Source of the DNA: Pedosphaera sp.
Lineage (GTDB): Bacteria > Verrucomicrobiota > Verrucomicrobiia > Limisphaerales > UBA9464
Reading direction: 5' to 3'
Length of the DNA: 57,648 nt
Assembly: GCA_009695205.1 (NCBI GenBank)
Contig: SIBK01000002.1
Coordinates: 70,153 to 127,800, forward strand
In this document: in pieces, positions 26,927 to 37,085 of the stretch
Position numbering within the stretch: position 1 is the stretch's first letter
How the letters are laid out: each line of letters begins with the position of its first letter
The notes under the pieces: model-generated
Seen by the model: the letters and a program-made list of their open reading frames with translations, nothing else
Databases searched by the model: none
Told to the model about the DNA's origin: nothing
Program-made: the position numbers and the translations under genes

Positions 26927-28369
26927 TCAGGCGAGTATCCTGTTGACCACGCGTCCCGATACATCGGTCAATCGAAAATCGCGCCCGGCATGGCGGTAAG
27001 TCAGCATCTCGTGGTTGATTCCGAGCAGATGCAGGATCGTCGCGTGCAGGTCATGCACGTGAACCGGATTCTCGACGGCGTCCCAGCCTAAATCGTCCGT
27101 CGCGCCGTGAGTCATGCCACCGCGCACGCCGCCGCCTGCCAGCCACATGCTGAATCCGTAGGGGTGATGATCACGACCATCGGTGCCTTGGGCGGCGGGT
27201 GTGCGCCCGAATTCGCCACCCCAAATCACTAGCGTCTCGTCCAGCAGCCCACGCGACTTGAGGTCCTGAAGCAGACCCGCAATCGGCACATCCGTCGCAG
27301 CAGCATTCTTCTCGTGACCCGCTTTCAGATCGCCGTGCTGATCCCAGGGCTGGAATCCACCGGTGGTATGGTAAAGTTGGACGAAACGCACGCCCCGTTC
27401 GATCAACCGCCGCGCCAATAGGCATTGCTTGCCGAAGATCGCCGTATGGGTTCGATCGATGCCATAGAGTTTTTTCGTCGCCTCGGATTCCTTGACCAGG
27501 TCGAAGGCCTCCGGCGCTTCCGATTGCATACGATAGGCAAGTTCGAAGGAGTCAATTCGTGCGGAGAGGCGACCATCGCCGTGTCGTTGCTCGGCGTGAA
27601 GGGTGTTGAGGCGCTTGAGTGCGTCGAGGTCCTGGCGTTGTTGCGCGGAGGAGACCGTCGGATTTTTTAAATTGCGAATCGGGTTATCCAGGTCGGAAAC
27701 AAATGTGCCCTGATACGACCCGGGAAGAAAACTGGAGCCGTACTGGCGCGCTCCTTCGATGAGCGGTCCGGGTCCAATCGCCAGGAAACCAGGAAGGTTT
27801 TGATTTTCGGTACCCAGTCCATAGGTCACCCACGCCCCCATGCTGGGTCTCGAAGAAACCCGTTCGCCTGTGTTCATCTGCAAGCAGCCCCCTGGATGGT
27901 TGGTGTCATCTGCGACCATCGATCGAATCACACAAATGTCGTCGATACATCGGGCAGTTTGGGGAAATAACTCGCTTACTTCGATGCCCGACTGCCCGTA
28001 CTTCTGGAACTTCCAGGGCGAGGCCAGCAGATTCCGTTGCTGCCCGAGATAGAGCTTGGGGGACGGTTTGCCGTTGTCCCGAGTCAAACGGGGTTTCGGA
28101 TCAAACGTGTCCACCTGCGAGGGGCCCCCGGGCATGAACAGGAAGATGACGCGCTTGGCTCGGGCCAAAAAATGTGAGGGCTTGGGAGCGAGCGGATTTG
28201 CTGGAACCCCGAAAAGTTGCGGTGTCGCACCGAAGCCCGCCTCGGCGGCAACCTCCTCGCCCAGGAGACTGGCAAGCGCAAGGTAACCAAACCCGCCGCC
28301 AGTTTGGCGTAGCATGTTGCGGCGGCTCAAAGGCGCGAAAAACGGAGAAATCGTTCCCTGCTGATTCAT
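26927..28369 (-). CDS. DUF1501 protein, Tat-type export
   Basis: A 480-residue DUF1501 (PF07394) protein, a fold related to sulfatases and alkaline phosphatases. ATG 28369 gives a twin-arginine start ([22 protein letters not shown]). Motifs include [78 protein letters not shown] and GATDDLG. It follows the frameshifted DUF1549/DUF1553 gene by 35 bp, a pairing found throughout Planctomycetota and Verrucomicrobiota. Members have been proposed to act on sulfated or phosphorylated substrates, but no activity is established for this protein. A second DUF1501 gene lies at 43881-45209. Confidence 0.88.
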   Translation of the reverse strand: MNQQGTISPFFAPLSRRNMLRQTGGGFGYLALASLLGEEVAAEAGFGATPQLFGVPANPLAPKPSHFLARAKRVIFLFMPGGPSQVDTFDPKPRLTRDNGKPSPKLYLGQQRNLLASPWKFQKYGQSGIEVSELFPQTARCIDDICVIRSMVADDTNHPGGCLQMNTGERVSSRPSMGAWVTYGLGTENQNLPGFLAIGPGPLIEGARQYGSSFLPGSYQGTFVSDLDNPIRNLKNPTVSSAQQRQDLDALKRLNTLHAEQRHGDGRLSARIDSFELAYRMQSEAPEAFDLVKESEATKKLYGIDRTHTAIFGKQCLLARRLIERGVRFVQLYHTTGGFQPWDQHGDLKAGHEKNAAATDVPIAGLLQDLKSRGLLDETLVIWGGEFGRTPAAQGTDGRDHHPYGFSMWLAGGGVRGGMTHGATDDLGWDAVENPVHVHDLHATILHLLGINHEMLTYRHAGRDFRLTDVSGRVVNRILA

Positions 28370-28404
28370 AATGTTACTAGGTATTAGCCAGGGTTTTCTT
28401 GCCG

Positions 28405-31400
28405 TTAGTCTACGTAAAAAAACTCGTTTGAACAGAGCAGGATCTGGCAAAGACGTTCCAAGGGGTCCCCCGGACCGGCTTCCCGAAACAGCGTCCGCCC
28501 AATGTCGTCTTCGTCAACTGTCGGGCGGCGGCCGAACACGAGGCGATACGCTCCTCGTATCTGTTCGTCGGGTTTCGACGCTGCGGATTGATGCGAGACA
28601 CGTCGAGCCAGTAATCTTGCCTGGTCGACGGTAAAAGGGTCGTTCAACAAAAAGAGAGCCTGTGGTGCGACCGTGGAGGTGCTCCTTTTTTCGACAATCG
28701 CGCTACTGTCTGGACCGTCAAAGATCGAAGCGAATCCGGACTTGGCACCCGTGCGAACCGACATTAGATAAAGGGAGCGCCGCGGCAGCGCCACATCCTG
28801 GAAGCCAACGCCACCCCGGCGCATGTCCAACTGTCCCGCCACTACAAGCATGCTGTCCCGGAGGGATTCCGCATCCAGACTCGTTCGGTTCATACGGCTC
28901 AGTAGAAAATTCTCCGGATCGCGGGCAAGCGCCTCGGACGAAGCGCCACTTTGCTGCTGGTAAACTTCAGAGAGCATCATAAGCCGGTGCATTGCCTTGA
29001 ACGAGCCACCGGACTCAATGAAGCGAGAGGCCAGGTAGTCCAATAGTTCGGGGTGGGTCGGGCGCTCGCCGCGTCGGCCGAAGTTGGTTGAAGTGCGCAC
29101 GATTCCCTGGCCGAAATGATGTTGCCAAATCCGATTGACTGCCACCCGGGCCGTAAGCGGGTTGGTCGCACTCGCGATCCAGTCCGCCAGGCGCAGACGA
29201 CCGCTGCCTTCCGTAATTGGGGACTGATGGTCTCCTGCCAGGACTCTCGGGAAGCCGCGCGGCACGATTGCGCCCGGGTTCGCGGGATTGCCTCGAAGGA
29301 AAATGTGCGCGTCCTTAAATCCCTCGTGTTTGGTACTCACGGGTCCCCCTTCCAGTACCACGACCGCTTGCGGGACGTTGGTTTGGAGTGATTTGTTCAG
29401 GGCGTCTAGCTCCCCGTGAATTTGGCTGATACGCGGTGTGAATTTGGAGTCGATCACTCCCTCGCGCTCGCCGTCGTTGAGCCAGAATGGACCGCGAGGA
29501 GAACAGAGTTCGTCATATACGAGTTCGATTGCGCTCAGTGGGGTCGCTTCCTTCGCGTCAGGATTAAGCCACGCATCGAACAATTCCTGCTCCACTTTCG
29601 CGCGGCTCGCGTCCTCGAGTGGCTGCGTATAGACCCGGACTTCAGCCAGATCACCTCGGAATTTCTCGCCGCTGCCCGATCCGGGGCCGCCAAGGCGCAA
29701 ATTCTTGATCTCTGGATCGGATGATACGCCATCGAGGAGGCGGGAGTTGCCCACGGCGACGCCTTGGCGATAGAGCGTCGCGCCTTGGCTGCCCCACGTG
29801 AGGCTAACGATCTCGAAATTGCTGTTCGTCACCGGCGGAGCGAGGATATCCCCATTGGCACCGTCCTTCCGCAGGATCGCATTCAAACCGCTCCCCGTTT
29901 GCGACATCAGGCCGATGCCGTGCCGGCCTCCCCGTGCATCTTCCCATCCGATCAGCCGTTGCCCCGAGGCGGCCTTGTCCGCGAACCGAAAGACCAGGAA
30001 CAGACTGCCGGCGGGTGGCACCGACTGCGGGACCTCCAGAAGTTCGTTGCCGTCGAAGCGCAACACCGCTCGGCTTCGGCCTCCAATGATGACATTCGTT
30101 CTCAGTGGTCCGGTCGCGGACGGCGCCACCGTGGCAAACTTCGCCGTCGAACGGGCTCGGTTTGGCCAGAACGCGACTCGACCATCGCCGGAGGTTAGCA
30201 AGCGTGTGTCGTTTGCCCGGAGTTTAAGCGTTTCCGCCCGGAGTTGTGATAGCTCTCCTAACGGTGGTATATCCGCTTCGGTTGCCTGTTGTCGGCGGAT
30301 TGCGACGAACGCACTTTCCACATTTCCAGCCGCGCTCCCGACGGAGGACTCATCCAGCGATTTTCCATCGGCTTCTCTCAGCGCTTGCCTCCACGGCGTC
30401 CACGCATCATTCCCACTGGCAGCCTCGCTCGCCGGCCGGCGAATATCACCTGTCTCCAGGAAATGCCACACGTCCGGATTGCGGTGCGAGTCAGCATGCG
30501 CATTGCCGTGATCGCCCTTTTCCGGCTCGTGTCCCAAGTCGCTCGTCGCGCTCCATGCGCGCTCCCCGCCCACTTCAACAATCGTCCAGTCGAGCACCGC
30601 GGTTGATGTCGAGTCGGTTTGTGGCAGCACGATAAATTCGATGCTATCGCCCGTCCGCACCACGATGTTTCCGAGGCGATTTGGGTTGGGAAGCGAGCTC
30701 AGTTCTAACGCGGCTCCGCTATCGACATGGAACGAAGCGATCTCACGTCGCCCAGATGAAGTTCGCAGATCCAGGGCCGCAGTGAATCCCTTGCTGCCGG
30801 GGGCCTTCATGTCCGTGACACGGCCCGTCAATCGTGCGGTCCCATTGAATGGGCTTGTGCAAGAGATGACGATCCCGCTCGTTTTTGACGGTGTGAGGCT
30901 GAGGCTCCGCGCTGGCAGTGTTAGTCCCTTGTGCGCGACCGATTCGCCGCGGGCATTCACACGGATGGCCGGGGGATGATTGGTGCCACTGCTCCATCGG
31001 TGAAGGCCGATGACCTCGTCCTCGTTGCGGGACAGAGAGGTGCAAGGTTTATAATTCCGCAGGCCGAAGTAGTCCAACCACTGAGCCAGGATTTTGGGAT
31101 GCAAGTGACTGGTCCTGGCGAAGTCGGACAGACCGATCTCCGAGGGGGCTCCCACTTGGTTCTTGAACTGCCGGCTTGCGAGGAGATATCGCGCTGTCTG
31201 CTCGGTCGCGAGCCGCTCGAGGTGAGTCATGTATTCCCAGTCCGCCTCGATCTTGAGCCTGCGGGTTTGCTCTTCGAGGTCTCCAGCGCGCTTCTTGCGG
31301 GCCTCGATTCGTTCAACTTCCGCCCTGGGTAGGAGCGGCACGCGAACGAGTGGTGTGTTTCCGAGGACCGGACTTGGGATCAGGCGCGTGCTGAAAAAGA

Positions 31401-32243
31401 TTCCTGCCAGCGCGTAATAATCCTGAATTGAGATCGGGTCGAACTTGTGATCGTGACAGCGCGCACAGCCAAGGGTCAGTCCGAGAAAAGCACGACCCAC
31501 AACATCAATCTGATCGTTCACGTAATCAGCGATCATCTGATCCTTGTCGACGTCGCCCGGAACGAAATCCGCGATCGCTAACAGGCCGGTGGCGACGAGC
31601 GCGTCGGTATCGACTTGCTCCGGGTCTTTTGGCTGGAGCAAATCACCGGCGATCTGGAGGCGCATAAATTCCCCATAAGGCAGGTCGCGGTTGTGGGCGT
31701 CCACCACCCAGTCGCGGTAGCGCCAAGCCTCGCGGAAGTCACTTTCAACGGGAAATTGGATCAAATCGCGGGCGTCCGCATAACGGACCACGTCGAGCCA
31801 ATGCCGGCCCCAGCGCTCGCCATAAGCGGGGAAGCGAGCAGACGATCCACGACTTTGGCGAAGGCGTTGGCAGAGTGATCTCCGGTAAAGGATTCGATTT
31901 CTTGAGGGGTCGGAGGCAGGCCGATCAGGTCATAGAATGCCCGGCGGATGAGTGTGGGCCGATCCGCGGGCGGTGCCATTGTGAGCTTCTTGGCTTCGAG
32001 CGCCGCGAGGATGAACGCATCGATCGGGGTTTGGACTCTCCCCTTGTTCTGGACGCGCGGAACGACTGGGCAGTGGACGGACTGGAATGCCCAGTGATCC
32101 GAACCGGGAACAGCGCCTTGGGAGCTGGGAGCGTGTTCATTTAGCGGACTGGGCGCTCCGCGCTGAATCGACGGCGCAATGTCTGCGGCACGAGTTCGCG
32201 CGGCGATAGCCAGGATGATCAAACCAAGGCAGCCGATCTTCAT
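28405..32243 (-). pseudogene. DUF1549/LamG/DUF1553 protein with frameshift
   Basis: The gene starts at ATG 32243 with a signal peptide (MKIGCLGLIILAIAARTRAAD). The first ~139 codons give the DUF1549 opening (TPIDAFILAALEAKKLTMAP, LIRRAFYDLIGLPPTPQEIESF, LLASP). The frame then breaks near 31827, and the rest (YGERWGRHWLDVVRYADARD onward) continues in another frame to 28405. One missing base in a C/G run restores SPAYGERWGRHW and yields ~1279 residues. Downstream are a CARCHDHKFDP heme-like motif, a LamG-like concanavalin fold (FDGNELLEVPQS, LAEVRVYTQPL) and DUF1553 (NPLTARVAVNRIWQHHFGQG). It has no N-terminal cytochrome domain, unlike many relatives. The DUF1501 partner gene follows. Confidence 0.82.
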
Positions 32244-32914
32244 CGAAAGGCCCGCAAAGAAGAAGCAGCCAACAGGCATAATCCACATCGCGCTCATTCA
32301 GACAGCATTTGAAGGAAACTTCTTCGTTTTCGAGTCAAAACCTTTGTTCCTTCAGGGCTGCATCAAGCTCAGTCTGAGCAACCGTAGTGTGGTTGGGACG
32401 ATGTTTTCCATTGAAATTTATCACGGAGCAATGGGTTGAGTGATGAGATTTATGCAGCTACGACGGTTAAACTGGTTTTCTTCAACCCAATCTCGCGACG
32501 TCGCTTCACGCTTGGAGCATCCATTGCGAACGCTGGATTCGATTCGTAAAGACCGAGCTCCTGTCGAAAATGATTCTTTTCGGAGAAAGCTCTCTCCGCC
32601 ACTGCCTTGAAAACTACGTGAATCATTTCCACGCGGAGTGAAATCACCAAGGCAAGGGCAACGTCATCCTGTTTCCAGCGCCCGAGGATCGGATCGGCGA
32701 AATAGCAGGGGATATACAGACTTGCGAGCGCCTCGGCGGCCTCTTGAAATTTTATTACCGAGAGGCCGCATGAGTTTTTTGACCCTACGGGAAGTAGGCG
32801 GCCACTTCGTCGACGTCGAAATGCTTTAGGGAACATGGATCAAAATGAAGCTGAATCCAATCAGTTGCGCTGGTTGGGTCACCGGAGTATTCATTCTCTC
32901 AATTCAATAATCCC
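32244..32914. other. 671-bp intergenic region, probable mobile-element scar
   Basis: This is the longest non-coding stretch of the window. One minus-strand frame (32450-32836, 128 codons) is open but shows no family I recognise, no signal peptide and no membrane segment. The 20-bp motif at 32772-32791 is shared with the edge of the IS scar at 25661, which suggests this region is another element remnant. I see no tRNA or riboswitch here. Confidence 0.45.
32772..32791 (+). repeat. Copy 2 of shared 20-bp motif
   Basis: GAGTTTTTTGACCCTACGGG on the plus strand, 19 of 20 bases identical to the minus-strand copy at 25661-25680. The opposite orientation of the two copies fits terminal inverted ends of one element type. 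Confidence 0.5.
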
Positions 32915-33613
32915 ATGTGTCTTCCGAAGCGGTCCTTCCAATCCATTTCAAACGGGGCAACTTTAGCCCACGGCTTCACGCTGATCGAGCTCCTCCTGGT
33001 CATCGCGATCATCGGAATCCTTTCCGCGATGCTCCTTCCTGCAGTGGCTCGCGCCAAGCGCTCGGCGGATCGGGTCAGTTGCGGAAACAATCTACACCAG
33101 ATGGGACTGGCCACGCTGATATATTCGCAGGATTTCCGGGGGAACTTTCCGTCGTTCCGAAACTGGCTGCACACCCGGGGAAACGATACCACCAGCGGCC
33201 GCCTTTTTCCCTATCTCAGTTCCAAAGAAATCTACAAATGTCCCACGGATCAAGGGGAGATCCTGAAGAAAGTTCGGACCGCAGCCAGCAGGAAGAATGT
33301 GCGCAATCACAGCTATTCCATGAATTGCGCAATCTGCCACACGACGGATGTTTCCACTTTTTTGAGCCCGATCCGCACTCTTCTCTACATGGAGCCCAAA
33401 ATGGAACCGACGGACTACAGCGGCGTTGTGGGGCCGGGCGGTGCGGAGCACGCCATGGCCTTTCGTCATCAAAGCCGCGGACACGTCATGTATGCAGACC
33501 TTCATGCAGAGCTGGTGAACACAAAACAGTTCGCGCCTTTGGAAAAATCCAAGCGATTCTGGCTTCCGAACGATACGGATGACACCCGTGGCGTTGGGGG
33601 CGGGCTTCAATAG
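32915..33613 (+). CDS. Pseudopilin-type secreted protein
   Basis: A 232-residue protein with the prepilin signal in a slightly different form: [20 protein letters not shown], then [21 protein letters not shown]. The leader before the cleavage site is about 19 residues with two basic residues. The globular part has [34 protein letters not shown] and [22 protein letters not shown] 32915 is the only ATG before the signal. It is the most divergent of the four pseudopilins here and the only one with LSA instead of LAG. It converges on the broken ppk2 gene, 20 bp apart, with no terminator in between. Confidence 0.83.
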   Translation: MCLPKRSFQSISNGATLAHGFTLIELLLVIAIIGILSAMLLPAVARAKRSADRVSCGNNLHQMGLATLIYSQDFRGNFPSFRNWLHTRGNDTTSGRLFPYLSSKEIYKCPTDQGEILKKVRTAASRKNVRNHSYSMNCAICHTTDVSTFLSPIRTLLYMEPKMEPTDYSGVVGPGGAEHAMAFRHQSRGHVMYADLHAELVNTKQFAPLEKSKRFWLPNDTDDTRGVGGGLQ

Positions 33614-33633
33614 CAGTCGGAGTCCTGTGGCTC

Positions 33634-34428
33634 TTATGAGAATCGAATCTTGGAAAAATCCGCGGACGGTTTCGGCCATTTCAAATCGAGGGATTCGAGG
33701 GCGTTGCAGACCGTGCTGGCGACCACGTAGTCGCGGTACCAATTGCGGTCTGCCGGCACCACATACCACGGCGCATGCCGGGTCGAGCAACGATTCAACA
33801 TGTCCTCGTACGCTTGATGGAAGTCGTCCCAGAGCTTCCGCATTTCAACATCGGCCGCTGCGAACTTCCATTGTTTGGCGGGGTCATCCAGTCGGTCCTG
33901 CAACCGTACTGCCTGTTCCTTCTTTGAGATGTGCAGAAAGAACTTCAGGATATGGTAGCCGTTCCCGGTGAGAATTTTCTCGAAGGCATTGATTTGGTCG
34001 TAGCGTTTTTGCGACACGTCCTTGGGGGCAAGGTTTAATACACGGACGACCAGAACTTCTTCGTAGTGGGAACGATTCCACACGCCGATGTTTCCGTGAC
34101 GGGGCAATGCTTTGTGCACTCGCCATAGAAAATCGTGCGCCTTTTCTTCGGCGCACGGCACCTTGAACGCGGTAAATTCGACGCCCGATGGATTCACGAA
34201 TTCGAGAACTCGCCGCGAGGTCCCGTCCTTGCCACTGGTGTCGATTCCCTGGAGCAGGATTAGAATTCCCTAGGTGCCGTTGGCGTAGAGTTTTGGCTGT
34301 AATTCTCCGATACGCTGGCAGAGCTTCAGTGTTTTAGCTTTCGTCTTCTCCTTGTCGAGTTTCGCGCAGTAGTCGGACGCGATAGTACGGAGACGGAGGT
34401 TGGGCTTGGCGATGAGCGCTTGTTTCAT
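33634..34428 (-). pseudogene. PPK2 polyphosphate kinase with in-frame TAG
   Basis: From ATG 34428 one frame covers 264 codons to TAA 33634, interrupted by TAG at codon 53 (34270-34272). Before it come RTIASDYCAKLDKEKTKAK and LQPKLYANGT. After it the frame continues at once with GILILLQGIDTSGKDG, the Walker A of PPK2 (GxDTSGKDG), then NPSGVEFTAFKVP, HDFLWRVHKALPRHGNIGVW, NRSHYEEVLVVRV (Walker B region), FFLHISKKEQ and the C-terminal APWYVVPADRNWYRDYVV. PPK2 moves phosphate between polyphosphate and nucleotides. The shorter frame from GTG 34197 would lack the P-loop and cannot be a working enzyme. So the gene is broken by one nonsense base, or the base is an error. Confidence 0.82.
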
Positions 34429-34508
34429 GGCGTTTCAAACTGCCTGTTCGGGATCGATTTCCCAATCGGAAATTGGCCGGATTTATGGAAAAAACGAGGT
34501 CGTTCAGA

Positions 34509-36089
34509 TCAGACGATCCAATGAGACGGATCGATCTGAGGGAAAATCAAAGGCGTTGAGCTGGCATGGGAGCCGGAGGTTTTGGGTTGCGATTCAAGAA
34601 GGCTCGCCACCTGCCGCAGATGCTGTTCCAAACGCTGCCGTGCGTAGTTGGGCGCCGTCTTTTGCTCGATCAGAAATGGCCAGTCGCTGGCCTGAGTCAG
34701 CAACAATTCCCGGGCCGCTTCCTGGATTCGCGACCTCTCACCGGGGATCGGATGGCGAAGCGATGCTTGCAGGCGGTGGGACATCTGACGCAGGGGACGT
34801 TGGTATTGGGCGTTGCATGAGTCCAACCAGACCGACCAGAATCCGCCATTGCCCCAACTTGAGGGCGCGGGGGACACGGTTTCGGGGGGAGGCTGACGCA
34901 AGCGATATTCGTCGAGAGAGACCAAATGAATGGACGAGTTCGGTGCGCAGCATCCACGGACAACGGCGTCCAGGAACTCGGGGCCTTCAAACCACCAGTG
35001 GCCGAACAGTTCGGCATCATAGGGTGCGACGACGAGCGGGGACACCTCCATCGACGGTTGGGCTGCGGAGAAAACCCGGCGACGTTCTTCGAGAAAGTGC
35101 CTTGCATGCTCTCGCACACGTTGCAGTGCGACGGCTCGGTCGTAGGGGCGTCTGGGGCCGTCGCCGCCCGTGATGGCGTCGTACTTGATGCCGGTCGGTA
35201 TGCGGGCGTCGGGCATTGGAGAAAGCCCGCGCAAACGCGCTGGGTCCACTTCGTCGGCAAGGTCCGTATGAAATTCCCGATATGCTGGATCCCCGGGATA
35301 ACCCTCAGACCGGCTCCACACCTGTCGGGCTGAAGCGGGGTCACGGGCAAACGCGGTCAGTCCGTGGCATGTTCGAATGGGGGCTAGAGTGGCATGACGT
35401 GGAAGTGGACGAGCCTGGCTGAACCCGTGGGAATCCACGATGAACCAGTTGATATGGCCCTCGGCGAGCACGGGTTCAATCTCCGGAACGTAAGCGCATT
35501 CCGGGAGCCAGAAGCCACGCGGGGTTCGTCCGAAACGTCGCTGGTACTCGCCAATTCCTGTGAGAATTTGGCCCCGGAGGGCAAACAGGTCGTCGACGAG
35601 CAACGGAAGTACGGCGTGTGTGGCCGCCGATGCCACGATTTCGAGGTGAGCGTCCAAATGGTGCTTGTCAAAGGCGGATGGGAGATCGCCATGGCAGGAG
35701 TCCCAAAGTTCCAGTCCATCCCGATAGCGTTTTTCGTAGAGGAGGGCGAGTTGCTGGCGGGGATGGTCACTTCTCAGTCTGCACTGTTCAGCTTGGCAGA
35801 GTTCAACATGCTCGGCGAGGTAACGGCGTAGGCGCGACCGGAGCAGTGGGTCGTCGAGCATGGCGACGAGCGTGGCGGTGAGGGTGAGGGTTAGTTGCCA
35901 GGGGAGGCGATCTTGGGACCAGCCCTCCATGAGGCGGAGGAGCGGGAGGTAACACTCCGCAGTGGCTTCGAAGAGCCACTGTTCCTCGACGCAGCGGTCA
36001 TGTTCTGGATGGCGTACCCACGGCAGGTGGGCATGGAGGACCAGGGCCAGACAACCGCTGGGGACGGGATCCGCGGGGTGTGAAGGCAT
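34509..36089 (-). CDS. GH57 glycogen branching enzyme
   Basis: A 526-residue glycoside hydrolase of family 57 with the C-terminal DUF1957 helical domain, the 1,4-alpha-glucan branching enzyme type that makes alpha-1,6 branches in glycogen. The start LALVLHAHLPWVRHPE carries the family HxH. The nucleophile is E197 in RGFWLPECAYVPEIEP, and the acid/base aspartate is D358 in VVAPYDAELFGHWWFEGPEF. The substrate-side NWFIVDSHG and HLVSLDEYRLRQ are also visible. It has no signal peptide and is cytoplasmic. ATG 36089 is the first codon of the frame, close to the conserved start. The PPK2 gene follows 80 bp downstream. Start and length match the family. Confidence 0.9.
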   Translation of the reverse strand: MPSHPADPVPSGCLALVLHAHLPWVRHPEHDRCVEEQWLFEATAECYLPLLRLMEGWSQDRLPWQLTLTLTATLVAMLDDPLLRSRLRRYLAEHVELCQAEQCRLRSDHPRQQLALLYEKRYRDGLELWDSCHGDLPSAFDKHHLDAHLEIVASAATHAVLPLLVDDLFALRGQILTGIGEYQRRFGRTPRGFWLPECAYVPEIEPVLAEGHINWFIVDSHGFSQARPLPRHATLAPIRTCHGLTAFARDPASARQVWSRSEGYPGDPAYREFHTDLADEVDPARLRGLSPMPDARIPTGIKYDAITGGDGPRRPYDRAVALQRVREHARHFLEERRRVFSAAQPSMEVSPLVVAPYDAELFGHWWFEGPEFLDAVVRGCCAPNSSIHLVSLDEYRLRQPPPETVSPAPSSWGNGGFWSVWLDSCNAQYQRPLRQMSHRLQASLRHPIPGERSRIQEAARELLLTQASDWPFLIEQKTAPNYARQRLEQHLRQVASLLESQPKTSGSHASSTPLIFPQIDPSHWIV

Positions 36090-36098
36090 GGCCGCGAT

Positions 36099-37037
36099 TC
36101 AGCTGGGGGTGGGATCCGGTTTTAAAAAATCGAGGTAAGAGCGGAGTCGGTCCTTCAATTCCTTCCGGGCAACAATGGAGTCGACGAGCCCGTGTTCGCG
36201 GAGGAATTCAGAAGTTTGAAACCCGGGAGGCAATTCGGCCTGAGTGGTGTCCTTTATTACGCGCGGCCCGGCAAATCCGATCATCGCGCCGGGCTCTGCC
36301 AAGATGAGATCTCCAACACTTGCAAAACTGGCCATGACTCCTGCGTAGCAGGGGTGAACCAGGACGCTAATATACGGAAGGCGTTTTTTCGCGTGATACG
36401 CGAGTGCTCCACAGGTCTTGGCCATTTGCATGAGACTGAACATTCCTTCATACATCCGCGCCCCTCCGCTGGTGCAAAAAATGATGACCGGAAGACCCTT
36501 GTCCGTGCCCGCCTCGATAAGGCGGGCGAGCTTTTCACCTACCACGCTGCCCATGGATCCACCGAGAAAACTGAAGTCCATGACGCCCAGGGCAATACGA
36601 TGATGGGCGAGCTGTCCGATGCCGGTGATGATCGAATCCTTAAGGAGGCTGGATTTGCGGTTCGCCGCCAGCTTCGATTCGTACGAGGCGGCCCCGGTGA
36701 AGTGGAGGACGTCGACGCTCTCCATTTCCGGGTCCATTTCCTCGAAGGAACAGGTTTCAACAAGGGAATGAATCCGTTCCCGAGCACCGATTGGGAAATG
36801 ATGCTCGCACTTGGGGCAGATTTTCAGATTCGCATCGAGCTCTTTGTCGTAAATCAGATTCTCGCACTTGGGGCATTTGGTCCACAGACCTTCCGGGATG
36901 TCTCGTTTCTTGCCCCGTCCTGTGCCCAACTTTGGCTTTTTTAGAAAGGCGGTGTCCGATGTGGCGGGTGGCGGCGTCACCGCAGGTTCCACAGGATCGA
37001 TTACAACCGTTCGCTTCTTAAGTTCCGAGTTAGCCAT
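36099..37037 (-). CDS. accD: Acetyl-CoA carboxylase carboxyltransferase beta subunit
   Basis: A 312-residue protein of fatty acid synthesis: the beta half of the carboxyltransferase that moves the carboxyl group from biotin to acetyl-CoA, working with AccA. The zinc ribbon is WTKCPKCENLIYDKELDANL followed by ICPKCEHHF. The crotonase-like core includes MDFSFLGGSMGSVVGEKLAR, VIIFCTSGGARMYEG and VLVHPCYAGVMASFASVGD. The acyl-CoA site follows with GAMIGFAGPRVI. ATG 37037 is chosen over the upstream codon 37079 because the upstream residues are not family-like. No accA is adjacent; the gene sits between the GH57 gene and a comF-like gene. Confidence 0.95.
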   Translation of the reverse strand: MANSELKKRTVVIDPVEPAVTPPPATSDTAFLKKPKLGTGRGKKRDIPEGLWTKCPKCENLIYDKELDANLKICPKCEHHFPIGARERIHSLVETCSFEEMDPEMESVDVLHFTGAASYESKLAANRKSSLLKDSIITGIGQLAHHRIALGVMDFSFLGGSMGSVVGEKLARLIEAGTDKGLPVIIFCTSGGARMYEGMFSLMQMAKTCGALAYHAKKRLPYISVLVHPCYAGVMASFASVGDLILAEPGAMIGFAGPRVIKDTTQAELPPGFQTSEFLREHGLVDSIVARKELKDRLRSYLDFLKPDPTPS

Positions 37038-37085
37038 GGAAATGTGCTGTATCTTGCTCTGGTTACCGCTTGCGGTCATCGGACG

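Noticed and set aside
32450..32836. A 128-codon minus-strand ORF as a real gene
   Set aside because: No family, signal or membrane feature; it lies in a likely element scar, so I keep it only as a note in the intergenic entry.
4081..34272. TAG reassigned to an amino acid in this organism
   Set aside because: TAG is the natural stop of several intact genes here (AsmA, uvrA, Dabb, flavoprotein), so global reassignment does not fit.
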